64,000 nt of DNA from NCBI GenBank assembly GCA_021234155.1, contig JAJEKV010000001.1, forward strand, positions 122,001-186,000, given 5' to 3'. This document shows, piece by piece, positions 58,606 to 64,000 of this stretch (positions within the stretch are counted from its first letter, which is position 1; the number at the start of each line of letters is the position of its first letter). The translations under genes were made by a program, and so were the position numbers. The stretch is from Isoetes taiwanensis. Lineage: Eukaryota; Streptophyta; Lycopodiopsida; Isoetales; Isoetaceae. Under the pieces are notes generated by a model. That model saw nothing but the letters and a program-made list of their open reading frames with translations, was not told where the DNA came from and ran no database searches.

Positions 58606-59170
58606 TTACTTGACCATCTCCGAAAAAGCAAGTCGAAGTAATTGTCGTCTTGCTTCACGTACCATTATGGGCTTCTTATCCGAATCATAGCTGAGGGCAA
58701 AGACTGCATACACACGTGCTTTCATGGGTTCTTGGAGCTTGTTTTTTTGTTTTTTGAAGTCTTCTCCATGCACTTGTTTGAACTCTACATATTCTCGGTG
58801 CATGAAACGGATTTTGTCGATGAGGCTCATTTTTAATCAAAGTCATTGTTTAGATTATGGCTCACTGAGAATGACCTTTGCTTCTTCGTCTGTAACCCCC
58901 ACGTAGATGTGTGCTTCGACGCTCTTCCAGACTTCATTCCGACTGTCTTTTTTTGATAATTCTTTTCTTGCTTTGTAGCTATGTGTGCCACCAAGAACAT
59001 AGTAGGTGTAATCCTCAAAGTCGGCGCCTTTTTGTAATCTTTTAGTTGGTTGACCTGACTTCTGTCAACCATAACAACCAGTGGCGACACATGTGCATGT
59101 GGATTCCTTCTCATTCTTTGCTTGAGGATAGCCACATGTGCCGCGTACAACTTCCTAACCTAAAGCACTC
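58606..59170 (-). pseudogene. ParB-like nuclease/partition domain, element C
   Basis: The minus strand reads LYAAHVAILKQRMRRNPHAH, then VSPLVVMVDRSQVNQLKDYK. After a one-base shift it reads FEDYTYYVLGGTHSYKARKE, then VEAHIYVGVTDEEAKVILSE. After a further shift NNDFD leads to MSLIDKIRFMHREYVEFKQV. This is the ParB/Srx-like core: a beta strand ending in PLVVMVD, the GGxHxxxA motif, and HIYVG(V/L)TDEEA. In bacteria and phages such domains are often fused to DNA methylases, and here the methyltransferase exons follow on the same strand. Partners and activity are unknown. Confidence 0.7.
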
Positions 59171-59199
59171 TGACCCCATCTTCATTTTTTGGTGGCCTC

Positions 59200-59526
59200 T
59201 TAATCGTGCTCAACCCTCTTCAAAATAGCACTTGACTTATCTGACGGGCGCACAACAATGTCTGCCCCAGGAGCCTTTTGGAGAGCTTCTGCTGACTCCT
59301 CTATGGTCAAGGCCTTTGTGGTTCTTGACCTTTTTTTGGTGGGAGGCTGTGTATCTGTTACCAATGCTGCTCTCTTGCTCCTCCCTCTTGTCACCACCGG
59401 TTCCTCCTCTTCCTCTTCTTGTTCCGATACCTCGTCCTTCTCGACATCTTCTTGAGGAATTGGGTACCAAAGACCCTTGACCATTTCCTTTTGTTCACAA
59501 AGTATTACTGAGGACAAAATGTCCAC
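59200..59526 (-). pseudogene. Acidic/basic N-terminal region of the element C protein
   Basis: The minus strand reads WYPIPQEDVEKDEVSEQEEE, then RGRSKRAALVTDTQ and PPTKKRSRTTKA. The KKRSR and KRAA words suggest nuclear import. It is just upstream of the ParB-like part with no strand change. Confidence 0.5.
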
Positions 59527-59608
59527 TATGTCCTGTAATGCAGGGTAAATTAGAAAGATGACGGTATAAATTTATACGTGAAGCCACTAAGACCAACTTA
59601 GCCATTCT

Positions 59609-59830
59609 TGTAATTTTCTGCCATATAATCATGGATGTCTTTAGGTCTGCACATGCTTATACGGAGCATTCTACTATTCAGAATATAGAAGACTTCACCG
59701 TTGTCATTTAGGCACTTCATAAAAATCTCATCTTCATTTTACATTTACTGAAGGGCTTATCATTTCACCAAGGGGTAGTAATCATCTTTGGTAAACTTTC
59801 CCCCCGACCGACATTACACAAAATAAAGGT
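59609..59830 (-). pseudogene. Element C upstream exon
   Basis: The minus strand has KFTKDDYYPLVK and, after a break, NEDEIFMKCLNDNGEVFYIL, then RMLRISMCRPKDIHDYMAEN. It looks coding and is on the gene's strand. No family recognised. Confidence 0.4.
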
Positions 59831-60189
59831 ACGCCTCAGGGTTTGCGCCTCTCGCCCCCCCGTAATGCATTACACGCCCGGTCCGTGAGTTCATATGTTT
59901 GTGGCTCTGCGGATTTGCCTTTGATGATTGGCCTCTCTCAGGTGAACTTGATCTTTGTGTTTGAAAAGGCCAAAAAACCCATTTTACACCAAAAATACGC
60001 TTTTTGCCACTATTTTAGCCACTTTAATCAGAAGAAAACTGGCTTAAAAGGACCTAAAATGCACGCTATTTTAACCCTTTATTTGTGTCACTTGACCTTA
60101 AAACACAACATTATTACTCAACTACTAAGGTTCAGGACATTTTTTTAGACTCTCGACACTTTACGAGAATAGAAACCATAAATGTTGTC

Positions 60190-60270
60190 TTCTGTATAAA
60201 TTTATACCGAAATTGTTCTGGAACGGTATAAATTTATACGCCTCGAGCACGAACGGTATAAATTTATACC
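60190..60270. repeat. Three further GGTATAAATTTATACC copies
   Basis: Copies at about 60195, 60223 and 60254; the last is exact and lies directly against the LTR at 60273. A single copy also occurs at 59563. They tie this stretch to element C and show that the retroelement inserted into it. Confidence 0.92.
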
Positions 60271-60272
60271 AT

Positions 60273-60862
60273 TGCAGAACACTCGCTGTTTGGGGTCTGG
60301 GTTCGGGAACTCCCGAAGACAGACCCTCCGTGAGGACCCGTGGATCTAACAGAGAGTCCGGGGACTATGTCACATGATTTCTTCGAAAGAGAAGAAAAGA
60401 AGAGAAATGAACAAATGAAAGAAAGATGATAAGCTTCCTTGATATCAATGATGAAAATACATGAGCTCTCGCAATAGAGAGAAAACTGAAAGGAGACAAG
60501 ACTCAAAACTCATCTAAAAACTTATGAGCTAACTCTACTCATATATATAGTACAATGGCCTTGGGCCCAATATATACACTCGACTGATCTCGCGTGCGAC
60601 TCGAAGGAGGCCTGATTTGGCAGAATGTTGGCGGTGCCTCTTGAAGTGCCTAGAATCACGCCCGACGCCGACGGGCGGTGGACGGGCCGCCACTTGTCCG
60701 AGCGGGCGCTCTTGTTGACCGCCAAAGGCTTTGATCAAGGGGGCCTGCTTAGTCTTAACAGGAGGCTTGGATGTCCCATTCGCGGTTGGATCGAGGATCT
60801 TTGAGCTTGACCTGGTCTGACGTATGCATGAATAGTCCCGTACCGGGAGGCACAGACTAACA
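60273..60862 (-). repeat. 3' LTR (590 bp) of an LTR retroelement
   Basis: On the minus strand the LTR begins TGTTAGTCTGTGCCTCC and ends GTGTTCTGCA, that is TG..CA. It contains a TATATATATGAGTAGAG promoter-like box. Just upstream on the coding strand is the purine tract GGTGGGGAG (60863-60871), the usual plus-strand primer. The other LTR is outside the window. Confidence 0.75.
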
Positions 60863-60965
60863 CTCCCCACCAAACGACACTCGAGTGAAGAAAAGGAGGA
60901 AGCGTTTGGGAGGGCTGAAGCCATCGGGCCTGAAAGTGATCCTCACAGAGTGAGGACGGGCCCCA

Positions 60966-62462
60966 TTATGGTACCGGGCTGATGAGATCTTGGCGTGATT
61001 GAAGAGCTTGAGGTGTGTCTTGGCCAAGGGCAGGATCAGCATCAATAAGAAAACGAGCGCACCATGTCTTCAAGTGCAAGCCGTGGGCGTCCAAGAAATG
61101 TACCGACACTCCATGAGGAGACAAACCGAAGGCCAAAAGCACCGACGCCGCATTTGGATTGCGAAGTGAAAAATGGACGCCGGCCGATTTAAGGAGCCGA
61201 GCAAAATGCATTTGAGGGCAGCGCAAAATCCCCGCTTGAAGATGGACGAAGGATCGTGAGGTGGAGGCGCTCGCAAGAAGGTGTTGAGACCATGAAGATG
61301 CATCCGCGGGCTGTTGCCAACCACGCTCATTAGCAATGTAGATCCAATTGGTGGTGTTGTCCAGAGTAGCACCTTCTTCCCAATGTGATCGGCGAACAAA
61401 ACGTGGATCCCACCGGAGATCCGTCGAGATCTGAGGTGGTGTCCAGCCTGCATGACCATCCATGACCTTGGTCCAAAAAGGAAGGCGCCAATCGGGAAGT
61501 CGAACCCCGGGGCGGAGGTACACCCAGTGGAAGCATAGGGAGAAGGAACCATGCCCGTGGGCGTGGTTGCCGAAAGCGCCTCCCCTAATTGATCGACAAG
61601 ATCCGATCAAGTGCCCGACACCACGATCCCAAAGAGAAGCAGAGAGCTGAGAGTTGACAGGAGGGCTATCCCATCCTGTGGGGACCGTCTTGCTATCCAA
61701 CAGAGCCTGTAACTGATTGTAACCAGCGAGGTGCTGCATATAGACTTGTGCATAGGGAAGATCTTCGGGATGTCCTAGATACTTCCTTATTTGTTGCAGC
61801 GCTTCCGCTTGCCAGAGAGATAAATGATTGGCAAGCTCAGGCATGTACTCCTGATGAAAAGTTTTGGTCTGAGCAGGATCCGCAAGATATGGATTGTTAT
61901 CCTGAAGCACCCATTGCGCAGTGGGGTCACCCTGAAACAGCTGGCGTGGCCCATTGCCAAAATTTTCCTGTGTATCACCCAGATAGAAATCATGAAAAAT
62001 ATAAGCCATGGGCTGAACCACGCGGAAAGTGAGAAAGTCGGGATCGGCACAGTGTATGAGATCAAAGACAACAAGGGCACAACACAACCCTTTGTCTTCA
62101 ATGGAGAGTTCTGGCCAAATCCGAGAAAAATCAGCACTGCTCAGTGGGATATCCACAGGGCCATCAGCTGCGTGCCACTTTGAAAGGAAGAGGTGGCGTC
62201 GAGCAACCACATAATCATGATAGCAGGAGGGAGCTGGGAAGTCCACTGGCATTCTGTGAAGAATTGAAGTCTGGGCGTCAAGTTTGGTTTGAGCCTCATC
62301 AGCAGACTGAATAGCTTGCTGCAGCTGTTGTTCGAGATCACGGATCCTATTTTCCTTTTCAAGTAGGAGGCGTGACTGGTCACGGACCCGCTTCTGAGAA
62401 GGATTGACCTGGGAGGAAGATTTCCCCGGTGTATTGAGACGAAGCACGGCAATCTCCGCCAT
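60966..62462 (-). CDS. 498-codon open frame of unknown function in the LTR element
   Basis: The frame starts MAEIAVLRLNTPGKSSS, has a coiled coil (ENRIRDLEQQLQQAIQSADE, residues about 35-65), then a Trp/His-rich globular part (YHDYVVARRHLFLSKWHAAD, QEYMPELANHLSLWQAEALQ) and ends QALQSRQDLISPVP. It is the longest normal-composition frame in the window and has no stop. It ends about 100 bp before the polypurine tract, so it takes the place of pol or follows it. It might be a gag-like or accessory protein. I do not recognise the fold. Confidence 0.55.
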   Translation of the reverse strand: MAEIAVLRLNTPGKSSSQVNPSQKRVRDQSRLLLEKENRIRDLEQQLQQAIQSADEAQTKLDAQTSILHRMPVDFPAPSCYHDYVVARRHLFLSKWHAADGPVDIPLSSADFSRIWPELSIEDKGLCCALVVFDLIHCADPDFLTFRVVQPMAYIFHDFYLGDTQENFGNGPRQLFQGDPTAQWVLQDNNPYLADPAQTKTFHQEYMPELANHLSLWQAEALQQIRKYLGHPEDLPYAQVYMQHLAGYNQLQALLDSKTVPTGWDSPPVNSQLSASLWDRGVGHLIGSCRSIRGGAFGNHAHGHGSFSLCFHWVYLRPGVRLPDWRLPFWTKVMDGHAGWTPPQISTDLRWDPRFVRRSHWEEGATLDNTTNWIYIANERGWQQPADASSWSQHLLASASTSRSFVHLQAGILRCPQMHFARLLKSAGVHFSLRNPNAASVLLAFGLSPHGVSVHFLDAHGLHLKTWCARFLIDADPALGQDTPQALQSRQDLISPVP

Positions 62463-62480
62463 CGAAAAGTATTTTCGCGC

Positions 62481-62872
62481 TTACGCACCTCTAAAGCTGA
62501 TCTTGAAGAGAGGTGATCCGAGAGGTCTGTGGTAGAAAGCTGAACCGGGCCAAGGAGGCAACTTGAGCATCTCGGCTGAAAGATTTTGAACTTGAGTGCG
62601 GAAGTTTTCTACACAGCCCGAGTACAAGGCATTGAGTTTAGCAATATCTTCATCCTTGGTACTCAGGAGAGCAGCTTTGGACTTGTTGTGCTCCAATAGA
62701 GTCTGAATTTCTGACTGGAGCCGAGCCTCGCATCCTGAGTTGGCTGACTTGAGCTTGTGTACTTTGAGATCCGCATGAGCCCTCGTAAGAGAGCTTCATG
62801 CTTGTCCTGAAGTTTGGCCTCCAAAGTTGCAACTTGGGCAGTTGCAGCTTTGAAGGTCTTGGTGTACCGCAT
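62481..62872 (-). pseudogene. Coiled-coil region upstream, frameshifted
   Basis: Two frames share it: KTFKAATAQVATLEAKLQDK then KHEALLRGLM, and KAALLSTKDEDIAKLNALYS then VENFRTQVQNLSAEML. The helical heptad character continues across the frame change, so a single coiled-coil protein joined to the 498-codon frame was probably interrupted. Confidence 0.5.
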
Positions 62873-62903
62873 CGAGGCCTCTAGTGCCCGTTGAACCCCT
62901 CGC

Positions 62904-63721
62904 TCATAAGAGCGTCTTGGGATTCCTGTAACTTAAGTGCAGCAGCTTGAGCATCCTGCTGATACTGATACAACAACTGACGAGGGTGTTGTGGTGGTGG
63001 AATTGGCTGTTGCCTGGTGTGGGAGGTTTGTGAAAAATGGTGTGAAGTGGATGGTGTAGCGGAGGAAGAGAGACAAAGGACATGAGTGTGACCGGGTCAT
63101 GACCAGGGGAAGATGGGCGTGATGTGCCAACTTGGTGATTGACTGGAAGGGAGCGCTGAGTGGAAGTATGAGAATTTGGTGGTGTGGGAGGGAAGTAATG
63201 ACGGATGAGGGCTTGAAAGTGCCCTCCCACAGAAACTTCAGAAATGGAAGTGGTACCCCGAAGGCGGTCCATTTCTTGGAGAAGACGATAGAACATCATT
63301 TGGGGCCAATCTATGTGGTGCTTGGTGTGCAGCGCCATAAAGAAGGACCAGGTTATAGAAAGGCTTATTGATATGGGTGTTCTTGATAGAATACCCAAGG
63401 AATTTGCGCCCACAAAAAATTTTACAAAGGTCTCATGAGGCTTGTCGATATTGGTCGACGATGGACATTGGCGTGATAAGCGGTGTGCACCAAACTCGTG
63501 ACATCAATATCCCAGATAGCGCACCATGATACACAAGGAGTGTGCAAGGGAATATGAAATACCTCAGAAATCAAGTGTTGAGTCAATGAAATAGTGGTGC
63601 CATCGATTACGGTGGTGTACCCTTGCGGGCTGTTAACAATATTGGCGATGAACTCACCGCAATCAGGATTTGGAGCCGGAAGTTCCATTTGAGAAAATTC
63701 GTAGAAGCTGGTGTCGTTCAA
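62904..63721 (-). pseudogene. Plant-transposon-protein-like (gag-type) fragment
   Basis: The frame 63422-63721 reads FYEFSQMELPAPNPDCGEFI and ISLTQHLISEVFHIP, similar to the FY-x-N..V..G..(I/L)....I...LGIP segment of gag-like 'putative plant transposon protein' domains. The next frame (62904-63413) contains HHIDWPQMMFYRLLQEMDRL, then a Pro/His/Ser-rich stretch. They are separated by a frameshift near 63420. Confidence 0.5.
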
Positions 63722-64000
63722 ATGACGCCTTTATTGGGGCCAACAAGGGCTTCATGGAAAGTGGGCGCCAAGAAGGATACAGATGCAAAAGGGGCTCGGA
63801 TCCTTGGAAGCAGTAGCTTGAAGTGTAGAAAATCTTGGGGCAGCCATGAGAATGATTTGCGTAATCTAAGAGAGAGATGCCAAAGGCGGAAGACGAAAGT
63901 CGAAAGCACGGAGGATGAAGGCGCAGAGGAACGAAAAGGTTTGTTTTAGGGCTTATAACCGAGGTGAAGAGGTATGAAGAGTGCGAAACAGAACCGCTGA

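Larger units (their letters stand above)
60863..64000 (-). mobile_element. LTR retroelement internal region (3' part)
   Basis: The element runs right to left and continues past 64000. It is GC-richer than its host sequence. Its frames give gag-like/plant-transposon-type proteins and a 498-codon frame close to the LTR. No protease, reverse transcriptase or integrase motif is visible in the 3.1 kb next to the 3' LTR, where pol is expected. Confidence 0.65.

Overview
This window looks like repeat-dense nuclear DNA of a land plant with a large genome. The evidence is the set of plant-type intron-containing gene pieces (myosin VIII/XI-like motor, RopGEF/PRONE, Arf-GAP, UDP-glycosyltransferase, LRR receptor kinase, TatD-like nuclease) together with Helitrons and large DNA transposons. 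I cannot fix the lineage; a fern, lycophyte or gymnosperm is a guess. I see no intact single-copy host gene, no tRNA or rRNA gene and no CRISPR. Nearly everything is mobile DNA nested in mobile DNA, and most coding matches are broken by stops and one-base frameshifts.

Layout. 1-2715 is the 3' part of a Helitron carrying exon pieces of a myosin motor and of a RopGEF. 2854-4322 is a tandem array of a 486-489 bp repeat. 4879-28500 is a second Helitron carrying an Arf-GAP piece and a UGT piece; it is split by element A (6399-26798, about 20.4 kb, with clear inverted ends). 29689-34909 holds two related 2.2-kb Helitrons inserted head to head, forming a giant inverted repeat with polypyrimidine/polypurine arms. 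35910-39144 is a fourth Helitron with an antisense kinase piece. 39.2-41.2 kb has Helitron-like hairpin repeats and a MITE. Element B (42308 to about 52410) sits inside another copy of the 490-bp repeat. From 56.3 kb to about 60.27 kb is part of a third large element, C. C is cut by an LTR retroelement whose 3' LTR is at 60273-60862 and whose body runs off the right end.

Elements A and B share one plan: near one end a gene with SDGCASQFK-like, WNFFGS-HGK-HDG and LSCFC-C-W-CEN modules (a transposase candidate), and converging on it from the other end a gene with an FCP1-like (HAD/NIF) phosphatase fold. Distances of these modules from the element ends agree between A and B. A carries about 10 kb of extra cargo, including LRR-kinase and TatD pieces.

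Element C encodes, on the minus strand, a ParB-like domain followed by a beta-class N4/N6 DNA methyltransferase-like domain, split by introns. About twenty copies of the 16-bp palindrome GGTATAAATTTATACC and its variants fill the spaces and introns around it. A and B carry their own short palindromes (CACCACATGTGGTG and ATGTACAT) in comparable places. The methyltransferase/ParB element with its palindrome arrays, and the paired transposase-candidate/FCP1-like elements, are the best candidates for something not well described.
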